Shown here: piece after piece, positions 1-7,975 of the stretch
Layout of the letters: each line of letters opens with the position of its first letter
Position numbering within the stretch: the stretch's first letter is position 1
Origin: Phycisphaerales bacterium
GTDB lineage: Bacteria > Planctomycetota > Phycisphaerae > Sedimentisphaerales > Anaerobacaceae
NCBI GenBank assembly: GCA_003141315.1
Contig: PLLP01000002.1
Location: 336,338-400,337, forward strand
DNA: 64,000 nucleotides
Direction: 5' to 3'
Program-made: the position numbers and the translations under genes
Notes under the pieces: model-generated
Seen by the model: only the letters and a program-made list of their open reading frames with translations
The model's database searches: none
Told to the model about the DNA's origin: nothing

Positions 1-871
1 CCCATAATGCTACACCGTCCCAACCATTCGAGATGCATTGATTCTCCGTGACAGTGAGATTAGGGCCGCAACCCGTTATGCCAATACCATACATTTTATT
101 TTGATTACAAATATTTCCGGAAATAATACCATTATGACATTTGCTCAGAGAAATGCCATGGTGAGCATTTTGTGAGCAGATATTTTGGAAAAGCTGACAT
201 TCCCCATTTACATCTTGGATTTGGATGCCGTCGCCGTTATTGGAGATACAGCGGTTATGTCCGGCCTTGCAGCTTGCGCCGTTGAAAACGTAAATACCGT
301 GGCTATTATTGTCGGTGATGATATTAGCAGTCAGAGTCGCTGATGTTTGTGGGCCATAAACGCGAATCCCGTCCGAGAGACTGTTTGTGATGGTGCAGTT
401 GTGAACAGCAGGCCGGGAGGCAGACGTGGCAAGGATACCATAACCTTTCGCATTGCTGATGTTGCAGTCGGAAACTTCTATGTTGCTTTTTGTCAGGCAT
501 ATAACAGAAGACGGTTTGTTGGAATTCGGACCAGGAAGGTAACGTAATGAGAGATTTGAAATCTTGCCGAAACGGCAGTTATTAACCTCAATTACCGGCG
601 ACATAAAACTGCCCTGAATGGTTACCGTGTTCGTATCTGTGCTTTGCCCGCAAAGATTTATACCATCCTTGAATTTGATGGTTTCGTTGTAGACTCCCGG
701 TTTAATCAGGACGGTATCTCTGGGGCGGGCGGCATTAATGGCAGCTTGGATGTTTTTAAAATCGTCAGGAACGGTAAGCGTAGCGGGAAGAGAGCGAACA
801 AAAAGTACAAAGAGAACAAATATGGTCAGGCAAAATGCAAGCAGCAGTATGAAAGTTTTTTTTGTAAGCAT
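1..871 (-). CDS. Right-handed beta-helix (PbH1/NosD-like) surface protein, 3' part missing
   Basis: The first 290 codons of a protein that runs off the left edge of the window. Residues 5-25 are a hydrophobic signal or anchor segment. Then comes the entry motif typical of pectin-lyase-fold proteins (VPDDF, IQAAINAA, DTVLIKPGVY; residues ~34-65). After it short coils recur roughly every 23 residues: SDGIRVYG, SHGIYVFNG, GDGIQIQD, HHGISLSKC, MYGIGITGC. This is the parallel beta-helix signature. Such proteins often bind or cleave polysaccharides, but no catalytic residues can be assigned in this fragment. The ATG is 3 bases after the stop of the upstream DUF1266 gene, so the two are probably cotranscribed and both exported. 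Fold assignment is fairly sure; function is unknown. Confidence 0.8.
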   Translation of the reverse strand, partial: MLTKKTFILLLAFCLTIFVLFVLFVRSLPATLTVPDDFKNIQAAINAARPRDTVLIKPGVYNETIKFKDGINLCGQSTDTNTVTIQGSFMSPVIEVNNCRFGKISNLSLRYLPGPNSNKPSSVICLTKSNIEVSDCNISNAKGYGILATSASRPAVHNCTITNSLSDGIRVYGPQTSATLTANIITDNNSHGIYVFNGASCKAGHNRCISNNGDGIQIQDVNGECQLFQNICSQNAHHGISLSKCHNGIISGNICNQNKMYGIGITGCGPNLTVTENQCISNGWDGVALW

Positions 872-874
872 AAG

Positions 875-1729
875 TTATTTCTCTAAAACCGCATTTGCAA
901 CAAAAGGCTTTGGCAAAAAGTTTTTGTGATTTTTATTGTCCTGCCCCAGGTTCATATTCCACGGCAGGGTATTCCACGGGCTTGAAGGCATTTCAGTAAG
1001 TATTATAAAGGCATCGTCGATGCCCTCACCGCTTTCGAGGGTCTCCTGCTCCGACCAGAACCGTCTGCCGAGGATGTGGTTGCTTCCCAAATCTTCCCAC
1101 GAGTCAAAGGTCTGCTGCAGGTATCTGGCATAACCCATAATGAGGTCCCACGCTTCGTCCTCTGAAATGTAGCCGCATTCATAGCCTGCTCTACACAGAT
1201 AAATCGCTCGCTCAAAATCCCAGCCGATAAGGCTTTTCTTGCCGACCACATCATAATATTGATAAGCTATTAGAAGTTTATTTCGTGTTTCCTTGTCGGT
1301 TGTTGTCAGGTATATCAGGATAAAACTCAGAGAATTTTTATTGTGAATCTGCCGGCCGATCCTTTCGAAAAGCTCTCTGTGTCCGCCTGATTCGAGCCAG
1401 TCGAGGTTTTCCAGTAAATCAGCCTTACTCTCGATTCCCCACCATTTTTTTAGTAAGTCTTTCTGGTTCTGAACCAACGATTGCGCAGGAAATTCAGTGA
1501 CAAGCGTGTCGTGCCAGCCGTGGTTGTATTCTACCAGCAATGCGCAGCACGCCACAGCCCACGCCTTTGGACCGGTAACAATCTTGCGAGGGAAGAAATC
1601 CTTCTCACTTATGTTGTTTGGTTCGGCAGCCGGAACGTTTGAATCGACTGCAACAGCGGATTGACCAGCAAAAATTGGAGATATCACCAACAGTGATAGC
1701 GCTATAATAGTCAGAAATGTAAGTTTCAT
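875..1729 (-). CDS. Exported DUF1266-family protein
   Basis: A 284-residue protein. The frame is open further upstream, but the ATG at 1729 (MKLTFLT) is preferred because it starts a clean signal peptide (hydrophobic residues ~4-22 ending near FAG). The C-terminal half carries the DUF1266 pattern: WDFERAIYLCRAGYECGYI, then EDEAWDLIM, LQQTFDSWEDLG and GRRFW, with conserved Trp, Arg, Glu and Gly. The biochemical role of DUF1266 proteins is not established; the characterised-by-name examples (E. coli YbeU/YbeR type) are cytoplasmic, so the signal peptide here is a variation. It is directly followed by the beta-helix gene, suggesting a shared envelope or extracellular role. Confidence 0.75.
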   Translation of the reverse strand: MKLTFLTIIALSLLVISPIFAGQSAVAVDSNVPAAEPNNISEKDFFPRKIVTGPKAWAVACCALLVEYNHGWHDTLVTEFPAQSLVQNQKDLLKKWWGIESKADLLENLDWLESGGHRELFERIGRQIHNKNSLSFILIYLTTTDKETRNKLLIAYQYYDVVGKKSLIGWDFERAIYLCRAGYECGYISEDEAWDLIMGYARYLQQTFDSWEDLGSNHILGRRFWSEQETLESGEGIDDAFIILTEMPSSPWNTLPWNMNLGQDNKNHKNFLPKPFVANAVLEK

Positions 1730-1965
1730 AATGGTTCTCCTAACACAGGTGAGGATTGTATAACCAGCAAGAGAAAGAAGCAACCATTTTCAGACCTGAT
1801 CCGAAATCTGGGGATACCATAACGAATGCCATTTCCTTGACGAAATAGACAAGGGCGGAATCCGTGTCTATTTTCTTCGTGTATTGGTGGTTTAGTGGTT
1901 TAGAATCTCTGCGGCCTTCTCGCCGTGCTGTGCCCGTCGCAGCAGGTGCGGCGAATTTGTCGTTA

Positions 1966-2030
1966 GTCTGTTGTCTTGAGTCTTGTGTCTGCTGTTCCGA
2001 GTCACGAATCACGGATTACGGGGCGACGAA
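1966..2030. repeat. Low-complexity 'gagtct' intergenic repeat
   Basis: A non-coding stretch built of variations on GTCTTGAGTCTTGTGTCT and GAGTCACGAATCACGGATTA. A related stretch occurs at about 51800-51845 (CAAGTCCTGCGTCTTGAG, TCCTGAGTCT). Both lie in intergenic DNA, and the open frame across this copy (1740-2012, minus) gives a protein of Gln/Asp/Ser repeats that resembles no family. I read it as a dispersed low-complexity repeat. The rest of the 1730-2015 gap shows nothing else recognisable. Confidence 0.5.
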
Positions 2031-3059
2031 GACATCGGCCTCACAGGTCGGCCTTTCGTTGCCCTGGTAAAGAGTTGTGTTCTGAAGTGTAAAAATATCA
2101 TCATCATTATCGACAGACCGCGTTTTGAAAAAGCCGACGCTGCCGTCATCAAACAGTATATTTTGGCCCCGGCGATTGTGATTTAGACTGTTGAGCTTTG
2201 CCAGCGCGTCGTCAACCTGGAGTTTTAACTGCTCCAACTCGCCCGGCAGCCGCTCAAAAAGGGGATTCATATCCGAAATTAAAACGCCTCTGCCTGTCGC
2301 CTGCCCAGATGAGCCGGCGGTCGCTTTAACGCAGCAGATTTTGAAACTGTAGCTTATGAACTGCCTGCTGGGGAAATCACGAAGCTGTGCAGCCGATATT
2401 TTCTTCAAATCATCAGCCTTCACCTTTTTTACGCCGGGACAAATAAAATCTGCCGGCTTCACATAACCATTTCTGACCAGCAGATATATATGACGTGTAT
2501 TGGAATAATTTTCGTTGCTGTCGGGTTTGTAGCTTACCTTCCACCACGGGTCGTTGGCGGCCATTGAAACCATAGGCATCCGCCCGTTGTTATCGCTGCG
2601 ATAGCTGGCCAGCCCGTTGCCGATTCGCTGCAACTGTGCGTTGCAGGTGGTCTGCCAGGCTTGCTGCCGCATATGACCTGTCATCGAAAAATATGTTACG
2701 AAGACAAAAAAGATGACCGCCGCTGCCGCAAGGACCCTGCCGACTCTTCGCAGCATTAATATCCTGGCGGGGGAACCCTTAATCTGCTCTGCGGCGATTA
2801 GCTGCTGAAGTTTTACCTGACTGGCACGGGCCTGCGATTGGAGCCGTGCGATTGTTCTCTCTTCAAGTTCTGCTGGGCAAGTCTCCTCCCTGAGTGTTTC
2901 GAGCGGTGCGAAAAAGGCCTTCAGTTTGTTATAAAGTTGGGCTGCGTCTTCGTTTGAAAAAATAAGTTCCTGTGCCTGGGCGGATTCCTCTTCGGAAGTT
3001 ATTCCGATGCAGTAATCAAAAAGAAGCTGTTTCTGCTGCTCGTTTAAATTCCCTATCAT
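2016..3059 (-). CDS. Putative membrane anti-sigma factor with H-X9-DG-like C-terminal domain
   Basis: A 347-residue protein whose start overlaps the stop of the ECF sigma gene by 4 bases, the usual arrangement of a sigma/anti-sigma pair. The N-terminal ~95 residues are helical and cytoplasmic by prediction but lack the His-X3-Cys-X2-Cys zinc motif of ZAS anti-sigma factors. One membrane helix follows (around residues 103-125, rich in A, V, F). The outer part starts like a pseudopilin-derived domain (CNAQLQRIGNGLASYRSDNN) and ends with NHNRRGQNILFDDGSVGFF, close to the H-X9-DG motif of planctomycete DUF1559 proteins but with one extra residue. Anti-sigma function is inferred from position and topology. 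Confidence 0.65.
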   Translation of the reverse strand: MIGNLNEQQKQLLFDYCIGITSEEESAQAQELIFSNEDAAQLYNKLKAFFAPLETLREETCPAELEERTIARLQSQARASQVKLQQLIAAEQIKGSPARILMLRRVGRVLAAAAVIFFVFVTYFSMTGHMRQQAWQTTCNAQLQRIGNGLASYRSDNNGRMPMVSMAANDPWWKVSYKPDSNENYSNTRHIYLLVRNGYVKPADFICPGVKKVKADDLKKISAAQLRDFPSRQFISYSFKICCVKATAGSSGQATGRGVLISDMNPLFERLPGELEQLKLQVDDALAKLNSLNHNRRGQNILFDDGSVGFFKTRSVDNDDDIFTLQNTTLYQGNERPTCEADVFVAP

Positions 3060-3676
3060 TCTTTTTGGCTCCCCGAACTCTCCGTCCAGTCCTTCGAAAA
3101 TCTGCCGATTGCAGCGTGCAGCCGGCTTTTTACTGTCCCGATAGGTATACTTAAAATGTCAGACATTTGTTTGTAAGAAAACTTGTTAAAGTAGGCCAAA
3201 ACCAAAATTTCCCGCAGGCTTTCCGGCATATTCGCTATAACCTTCCTAACCAGGGCAGCCGTTTCATCCCTTTCAATGTTATCATAAGGACCAGCGTCCT
3301 TTTTATCGGTATCAACGGCAATGGAGTTCAATACGTCCTCGAAAGACATTTGTTCACTGTCGGTAATCGTGCCTATGGTTATTGCGGGGGTCCGATGCTG
3401 TTTTCGCAGGGCGTCTTTAGCCTTGTTTGCGGCGATTGTGAAAAGCCATGGCCGCAAAGGCCTGTTCTGGTCGAAACTTTCCCTGCTTGTAAATAACTGC
3501 AGGAAGGTCTCCTGAAAGATGTCTTCGATAAGCTCGTTATTATTCAAAAACCTGTGAAGAAAGGCATAAAGGCCGTTTTTATAACGACTTACGAGCGTGC
3601 GAAAGGCCTCCTCCTCGCCTGCCGCAAAGCGGGTCAGTAGTTCCGCATCGTTCGTATTTTCCTCATAAGTCTTCAT
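3056..3676 (-). CDS. RNA polymerase ECF-type sigma factor
   Basis: 206 residues, the usual size for an ECF sigma factor. Region 2 (about residues 28-95) holds the core-binding and -10 recognition helices, with LIEDIFQETFLQLF and RPWLFTIAANKAKDALR. Region 4 (about 140-200) has the -35 helix-turn-helix LREILVLAYFNKFSYKQMSD and GTVKSRLHAAIGRF. There is no region 1 or 3, as expected. It is translationally coupled (4-base overlap) to the downstream membrane protein, its probable anti-sigma factor. A perfect 14-bp palindrome sits about 66 bp upstream of the ATG. The target regulon cannot be told from this window. Confidence 0.93.
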   Translation of the reverse strand: MKTYEENTNDAELLTRFAAGEEEAFRTLVSRYKNGLYAFLHRFLNNNELIEDIFQETFLQLFTSRESFDQNRPLRPWLFTIAANKAKDALRKQHRTPAITIGTITDSEQMSFEDVLNSIAVDTDKKDAGPYDNIERDETAALVRKVIANMPESLREILVLAYFNKFSYKQMSDILSIPIGTVKSRLHAAIGRFSKDWTESSGSQKE

Positions 3677-3741
3677 AGAATATACACTAAGCTCCGTTTC
3701 GTAAGCCTAAAAAGCCTGCAGAGCGATTAGCCGCTTCCTTT

Positions 3742-3755
3742 CCTTAATATTAAGG
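3742..3755. promoter_or_regulatory. Perfect 14-bp palindrome upstream of the ECF sigma gene
   Basis: CCTTAATATTAAGG reads the same on both strands and lies 66-79 bp upstream of the sigma factor ATG at 3676 (minus strand). The position suits an operator or promoter element. No protein is known to bind it, and a palindrome this AT-rich can arise by chance. Confidence 0.35.
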
Positions 3756-3874
3756 ACGCAAAATTCAAGGCTCAAAACGCAAAAAATCTATAATTGGCAG
3801 GGATTATAAGGTAATTTCTGAAAAATCCAAATCTTATTTTGCCTGAAAATTGTTAAAAGTGGGGCTGTTGAAAA

Positions 3875-3985
3875 GTGGCATGGGCTTCCAGCCCATGTTA
3901 TATATTATGATAAACACGGCCAGCGGTTCGACAAGTTCACCGTCCCGAGCGAAGTCGAGGGAGATGGCCGTGCCACGTGCATGGC
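3875..3985. repeat. Compound intergenic palindrome (nested inverted repeats)
   Basis: The element is bounded by GTGGCA (3875) and TGCCAC (3971-3976). Inside are a 7-bp hairpin CATGGGC/GCCCATG with loop TTCCA (3879-3897) and a second pair of arms CACGGCCA (3915-3922) and TGGCCGTG (3965-3972). The 42 bp between the second arms contain TTCGACAAGTTCA and GAGCGAAGTCGAGG, which looks like a separate dispersed element sitting in the loop. The region lies between the divergent sigma-factor and tuf transcription units. It codes for nothing. Confidence 0.6.
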
Positions 3986-4091
3986 AATCTTGCGTCTAAT
4001 ATTATCATTGCTCCCAGTATGGATAAAAACGGGCGGGGCTAAAAAAATAACCGGAAATCAAAAAAATTTGATTTTTTTTGTTTTTTTTGGT

Positions 4092-4120
4092 TTGCACTTT
4101 AAAAGCTGTTTGTGTAGAAT
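4092..4120 (+). promoter_or_regulatory. Sigma70-type promoter of tRNA-Thr/tuf
   Basis: TTGCAC (4092-4097), a 17-bp spacer, then TAGAAT (4115-4120). Both hexamers match the consensus at 5 of 6 (TTGACA) or 4-5 of 6 (TATAAT) positions and the spacing is optimal. A long A/T-rich tract lies directly upstream and could act as an UP element. Transcription would start near 4127, giving a leader of about 170 bases before tRNA-Thr. Confidence 0.6.
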
Positions 4121-4293
4121 GCGGGCTTTACAAAAGAAAAGGCTGTTCAACATCTGATGCTTCTGCTGTTTGGTAAGACAGAGGCAGGAGGGCGTTGTTT
4201 GCTTTATTAGGGTATAATTAGTAGTGCAGTTAAGGATAACGAACGCACTAAAGCATCACGATACAGGCAATACGGATTGCGAGCGGTGTAACC

Positions 4294-4366
<73 letters not shown>

Positions 4367-4512
4367 AAGAAGTTAAGGCTGGGATTTCAGGGCTGGAATT
4401 GTGAATTATAGAAAGTTGTTGCCAAGATTCCGGCTGGCAGTTAATATCTTGAGAAATATTTAAAGAATTAAGGAAGTTAAGCGTACCAGACAGATTGGAG
4501 GTTAATGCTAAA

Positions 4513-5739
4513 ATGGCTAAGGCAGTATTTGAGAGAACCAAACCGCATGTTAATGTAGGAACGATTGGTCACGTTGACCACGGCAAGACGACCCTCACAT
4601 CGGCGATGACAAAGGTTATGGAACTTAAAGGATTGTCTAAGTTCAAATCTTATGATGATATAGCAAAGGCGTCAGAATCTCAGGGCAGACGCGATGATAC
4701 CAAGATTCTGACCATTGCGACTGCTCACGTTGAGTATATGACGGAGAACCGTCATTATGCACACGTTGATTGCCCGGGCCACGCCGACTATGTCAAGAAT
4801 ATGATTACCGGCGCCGCACAGATGGATGGTGCGATACTGGTGGTTAGCGCTTATGACGGACCTATGCCGCAGACAAGAGAGCATATCATTCTCGCTCGCC
4901 AGGTGAACGTCCCGAGCATCATAGTGTTCCTGAATAAAGTTGACCTTGTCGATGACCCGGAGCTTATCGATTTGGTTGAGATGGAGATAAGAGACCTGCT
5001 TAACAAATATGACTTCCCCGGCGACAAGACCCCCATCATTCGCGGCAATGCACTGGCAGCTATGAAGGCAGAGAAACTCGATGACCCGGCTTGCAAGCCG
5101 ATAATTGAACTGCTCAAGGTTATGGATGAATATATACCAATGCCCAAACGCGATATCGATAAGCCGTTCCTTATGCCTATCGAGGATGTGTTCAGCATAA
5201 AAGGCCGCGGAACGGTAGGAACAGGCAGAATTGAGCGAGGCAAGGTTAAGGTCGGTGAGGAAGTTGCGATTATCGGCCTTTCCATGGAAACCAAGAAAAC
5301 AGTAGTCACGGGCGTTGAGATGTTCAACAAAACGCTTGATGAAGGTATGGCCGGTGATAACGTCGGCTTGCTGCTGCGCGGAGTTGAAAAGAAAGACCTC
5401 GAGCGCGGCCAGGTCGTTGCGAAGCCAGGCAGCATAACACCTCATACAGTCTTTGAGACAGAAGTGTATGTCCTTACCAAAGAGGAAGGCGGCCGGCATA
5501 CGCCGTTCTTCCCGAATTATAAACCGCAGTTCTACTTCAGAACCACCGATGTCACCGGCACCGTCACCGCATTGAAGAGCCGTGAAGGAACAATCGCTGA
5601 GATGTGCATGCCCGGTGATAACATTGCGATGGATGTCGAGATTATGTCGCCGATAGCGATGGATGAAGGTCTGCGTTTCGCAATCCGCGAGGGCGGCAGA
5701 ACCGTCGGCGCCGGCGTTGTGACAAAGGTGATTAAGTAA
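4513..5739 (+). CDS. tuf: Elongation factor Tu
   Basis: EF-Tu delivers aminoacyl-tRNA to the ribosome as a GTP complex. At 408 residues it is slightly longer than the usual ~395. The ATG at 4513 is used: GGAGG lies 4497-4501, and an in-frame TTG at 4495 is too close to it. G1 is GHVDHGKTT (19-27), G3 DCPGH (86-90, with the catalytic His90) and G4 NKVD. Switch I is unusual: the canonical RGITI reads KILTI (64-68) and is preceded by [11 protein letters not shown] instead of APEEKA; the Mg-binding Thr67 is kept. Domains II and III follow, with a small insertion ([13 protein letters not shown]) in domain III. Neighbours are tRNA-Thr upstream and rpmG-secE-nusG downstream. Confidence 0.98.
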   Translation: MAKAVFERTKPHVNVGTIGHVDHGKTTLTSAMTKVMELKGLSKFKSYDDIAKASESQGRRDDTKILTIATAHVEYMTENRHYAHVDCPGHADYVKNMITGAAQMDGAILVVSAYDGPMPQTREHIILARQVNVPSIIVFLNKVDLVDDPELIDLVEMEIRDLLNKYDFPGDKTPIIRGNALAAMKAEKLDDPACKPIIELLKVMDEYIPMPKRDIDKPFLMPIEDVFSIKGRGTVGTGRIERGKVKVGEEVAIIGLSMETKKTVVTGVEMFNKTLDEGMAGDNVGLLLRGVEKKDLERGQVVAKPGSITPHTVFETEVYVLTKEEGGRHTPFFPNYKPQFYFRTTDVTGTVTALKSREGTIAEMCMPGDNIAMDVEIMSPIAMDEGLRFAIREGGRTVGAGVVTKVIK

Positions 5740-5877
5740 TCCCAAAACCGGACAGCAAATTTTTTCAGCCGGAAAATTCGGATGTGGAGTTTCTTTTTGC
5801 CGGGTGGGGTTGGCCGCCAACAGGCCGGGCAGGAAGTTTCAAGTGTAGCTGTTGATTGATAATGTGGATTTTGTTTT

Positions 5878-6045
5878 ATGGCAAAAAAAAGCAAACGAGA
5901 ATTTATCTGGCTTGAGTGTAAGGAATGCGGCGAGCGAAATTACCGCACCGATATAAGTGTCGCAGAAGGCACCCCCAAACTCGAACTGAAAAAATACTGC
6001 AAAAGCGAGAGAAAACATACGGTTCATAAAATCCGGAGAAAATAA
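5878..6045 (+). CDS. rpmG: Ribosomal protein bL33
   Basis: A 55-residue large-subunit protein at the E-site side of the 50S. The order tuf-rpmG-tRNA-Trp-secE is common in bacteria. The N-terminal half fits the family (KSKREFIWLECKECGERNYRT) with the first zinc pair CKEC intact. The second pair, normally YCKFC, reads YCKSE, so only three of the four zinc-ligand cysteines remain. This is neither the classic zinc-binding form nor the fully cysteine-free form. The ATG at 5878 gives the full family N-terminus. Confidence 0.93.
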   Translation: MAKKSKREFIWLECKECGERNYRTDISVAEGTPKLELKKYCKSERKHTVHKIRRK

Positions 6046-6076
6046 GCGATTGCAGCGGTATTCAGTTATTAGCTTT

Positions 6077-6101
6077 CCGCCGCAGGTCCGCCTGAGGCGG
6101 A
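6077..6101. repeat. GC-rich palindromic repeat (copy 1)
   Basis: CCGCCGCAGG followed by TCCGCCTGAGGCGGA, an inverted repeat in the gap between rpmG and tRNA-Trp. It shares the core GTCCGCCTGAGGCGGA/GTCCGCCTGCGGCGGA with copies at 7337 and 19009 and with the shorter arms at 7898, 9287 and 17977. Confidence 0.6.
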
Positions 6102-6155
6102 GCGAAATGGTCAATCGAATTGATTTTTTATTTTTTAGGTTTGGTTTTTGTTTTT

Positions 6156-6228
6156 AGGCCAGTAGCTCAATTGGCAGAGCGTCGGTCTCCAAAACCGAAG
6201 GTTGGGGGTTCGAGGCCTCCCTGGCCTG
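6156..6228 (+). tRNA. tRNA-Trp (CCA)
   Basis: 73 bases. Acceptor AGGCCAG pairs with CTGGCCT, discriminator G. Anticodon stem TCGGT/ACCGA encloses CTCCAAA, anticodon CCA. It stands directly before secE, its usual place in many bacteria, and is probably cotranscribed with rpmG and secE. Confidence 0.96.
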
Positions 6229-6295
6229 GTTGAGCAATATAGTAAAGGAACAAAAGGTCTTCAATTTTTGGATAGACCGGGATAAAGGAATCGTT

Positions 6296-6703
6296 ATGGC
6301 CTTTCATATTTATAAAGGTAATCAGGGCAAAAACACCCGGCTTACGACAGCCACAGGGTTGTCGGTGATTGTTTGCGTTGGCTGTTATAAGTTGTATGGC
6401 TGGATAAGTGATATGCCGATGAACGTGAGCAATCAGACAAGGATTTTGATTGCTACTCTTGTACCGGCGGCAGTCCTGCTAACACTTAGCGGTTTAGCCT
6501 TCTGGCTTGTCAACAAGCCTACGGTTGCTGATTTTATGATATCCGCGGAAGGCGAATTAAAGAAGGTTAACTGGTCGAGCAAGAGAGAGCTGTTTGTCTC
6601 GACGGTGGTGGTTCTGGCGGTTGTGGCGCTGATGGCGTGTTTGTTGGGGTTCAGCGATTTGTTCCTCGGATGGATATTCCAGAATCATATATTCAAGACG
6701 TAG
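6296..6703 (+). CDS. secE: Preprotein translocase subunit SecE
   Basis: SecE clamps SecY in the Sec translocon. The ATG at 6296 is chosen because AAAGGA stands 7-12 bases before it; a TTG at 6230 in the same frame starts inside the tRNA 3' flank. The conserved SecE part is the C-terminal ~60 residues: an amphipathic helix (EGELKKVNWSSKRELF) and one membrane helix (about 100-122). The 135-residue protein also has two predicted membrane helices before this (about 18-37 and 48-69), so it is a three-helix form like that of E. coli rather than the minimal one-helix form of most phyla. nusG follows after 77 bases. Confidence 0.9.
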   Translation: MAFHIYKGNQGKNTRLTTATGLSVIVCVGCYKLYGWISDMPMNVSNQTRILIATLVPAAVLLTLSGLAFWLVNKPTVADFMISAEGELKKVNWSSKRELFVSTVVVLAVVALMACLLGFSDLFLGWIFQNHIFKT

Positions 6704-6780
6704 GCCCCTTAAAAGGCGGCAGGGTTTTTTGAGCGAATTAAGACACGGACAGTTGGTATCATAAGGTTTTGGAATTAGAT

Positions 6781-7323
6781 ATGCAGTGGTACGTTTTGAG
6801 AGTTGCGACAAACAGGGAGTTATATGTCAAACAGACGCTTCAGCAGAAGGTCAAAGCTGAAGCCCTGGAAGATGTTATTGGCAGAATCGAAGTGCCTGTC
6901 GAGCAGGTAAAGCGCATAAGGGGCAGTAAGCAGGCCGTCTATAGCAGGAAGCTTTATCCCGGCTATGTATTTATGGAAATGGAAATGGACAAGGACGGCA
7001 AGGTCCCTGAAAAGGCGTGGTTTGTGATAAAGGAGACCGGCGGAGTCGGTGATTTTATCGGCACGGAGGGTATGCCGACGGCTATGCGAAATACCGAAAC
7101 GGCGAAACTGCTGAAGGATGCGGAAAAGCCCGAGGAAATGCCGAGCATCAAGGTTGAATTTAACAAGGGCGACAAGATAAGAATACGCGAAGGCGCATTT
7201 GAGAATTTCGAGGGCGTGGTGGATTCGATAGATTCCGAACGCGGAGTTGTGCGTGTGATAGTGACGATTTTCGGTCGAAGTACGCCCCTCGATATAGAAT
7301 ACTGGCAGATTGAAAAAATGTAA
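6781..7323 (+). CDS. nusG: Transcription termination/antitermination protein NusG
   Basis: NusG binds RNA polymerase and couples it to Rho or to the ribosome through S10. The 180-residue protein begins at the ATG at 6781 (MQWYVLRVATNRE); a TTG four codons earlier is less likely. The NGN domain spans about 1-115 with RKLYPGYVFMEM, and the KOW domain about 125-180 with GDKIRIREGAFENFEGVV and GRSTPLDIEYWQIEKM. It lies between secE and rplK in the standard order. Confidence 0.96.
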   Translation: MQWYVLRVATNRELYVKQTLQQKVKAEALEDVIGRIEVPVEQVKRIRGSKQAVYSRKLYPGYVFMEMEMDKDGKVPEKAWFVIKETGGVGDFIGTEGMPTAMRNTETAKLLKDAEKPEEMPSIKVEFNKGDKIRIREGAFENFEGVVDSIDSERGVVRVIVTIFGRSTPLDIEYWQIEKM

Positions 7324-7336
7324 AAAAATAGAATTC

Positions 7337-7415
7337 AGTCCGCTCCGCCCAGGCGGACCTGCGGCGCGGCGGATCTGCGAAATTCAGAATTCAGAATAAA
7401 GAATATAGAGTTCAG
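7337..7415. repeat. GC-rich palindrome (copy 2) plus AATTCAG low-complexity repeat
   Basis: The nusG-rplK gap holds TCCGCTCCGCCCAGGCGGA and then CCTGCGGCGCGGCGGATC, a mix of the same inverted-repeat core seen at 6077 and 19009. It is flanked by tandem AATTCAGAATTCAGAAT-type sequence (7381-7415). The hairpin lies in the operon without a following T-run, so it is not a normal terminator. It may stabilise or process the mRNA. Confidence 0.55.
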
Positions 7416-7430
7416 TTGCGAAGGTAAAAA

Positions 7431-7859
7431 ATGGCAAAAGAAGTTTTGGTTCAGATAAAGATACAGGCGCCGGGTGGACAGGCGACACCAGCTCCGCCTA
7501 TAGGTCCTGCACTCGGTCAGCACGGCGTAAATATCGGCCAGTTCGTATCTCAGTTTAACGACAGGACGAAGGCGCTTAACGGAATGATAGTGCCTGCGCT
7601 GATAACGGTTTATAAGGACAAAAGTTTTACGTTCGAGGTAAAGAGCCCGCCGGCCTCGGTGCTGCTCAAGCAGGCTGCGAACGTCGCCAAGGGCAGCGGC
7701 ACGCCTAACAAGGAAAAAGTCGGCAAGGTCACCAAAGAGCAGGTAAGGAAAATTGCCGAGACCAAGATGAAAGATTTGAATGCGGCGGGAATCGAGCAGG
7801 CGGGAAAAATTATCGCAGGAACCGCCAGGAGTATGGGAATAGAAATCGTGGATAACTAA
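7431..7859 (+). CDS. rplK: Ribosomal protein uL11
   Basis: A 142-residue protein of the L7/L12 stalk base, contacting the GTPase-associated 23S rRNA. The N-terminal domain has the Pro-rich segment [19 protein letters not shown]; the C-terminal RNA-binding domain has [11 protein letters not shown] and [11 protein letters not shown]. Length and start are standard. It heads the rplK-rplA-rplJ-rplL series after nusG. Confidence 0.97.
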   Translation: MAKEVLVQIKIQAPGGQATPAPPIGPALGQHGVNIGQFVSQFNDRTKALNGMIVPALITVYKDKSFTFEVKSPPASVLLKQAANVAKGSGTPNKEKVGKVTKEQVRKIAETKMKDLNAAGIEQAGKIIAGTARSMGIEIVDN

Positions 7860-7975
7860 TCCGCGATTATTTATAGGTGCGGACCACGGCAAAATCCGAA
7901 TCCGCTTCGGGCGGATGGATAGAAGTGGGAGCGAAGTAAGTGGCTTAGCCACAGTTTGCGTGAAAGGTGCAGAAG

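Larger units (their letters stand above)
3677..4091. other. Divergent intergenic region without genes
   Basis: Between the sigma factor start (minus) and the tuf promoter (plus). It contains the 14-bp palindrome at 3742, the compound palindrome at 3875-3985, and a long A/T tract at 4045-4090. I see no open reading frame, tRNA or rRNA. Confidence 0.6.

Noticed and set aside
1740-2012. 90-codon frame on the minus strand
   Set aside because: It translates a low-complexity repeat and lacks any family resemblance; read as intergenic.
4055-4090. A/T hairpin AAATCAAA/TTTGATTT followed by T-run
   Set aside because: The stem has almost no G-C pairs; the tract is more likely A/T-rich upstream promoter DNA.
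4213-4218. Perfect TATAAT upstream of tRNA-Thr
   Set aside because: No acceptable -35 hexamer lies 15-19 bases upstream; the promoter at 4092-4120 is better.
4672-5820. Open frame of 382 codons antisense to tuf
   Set aside because: It mirrors the strong codon bias of tuf on the other strand, resembles no family, and has no ribosome-binding site.
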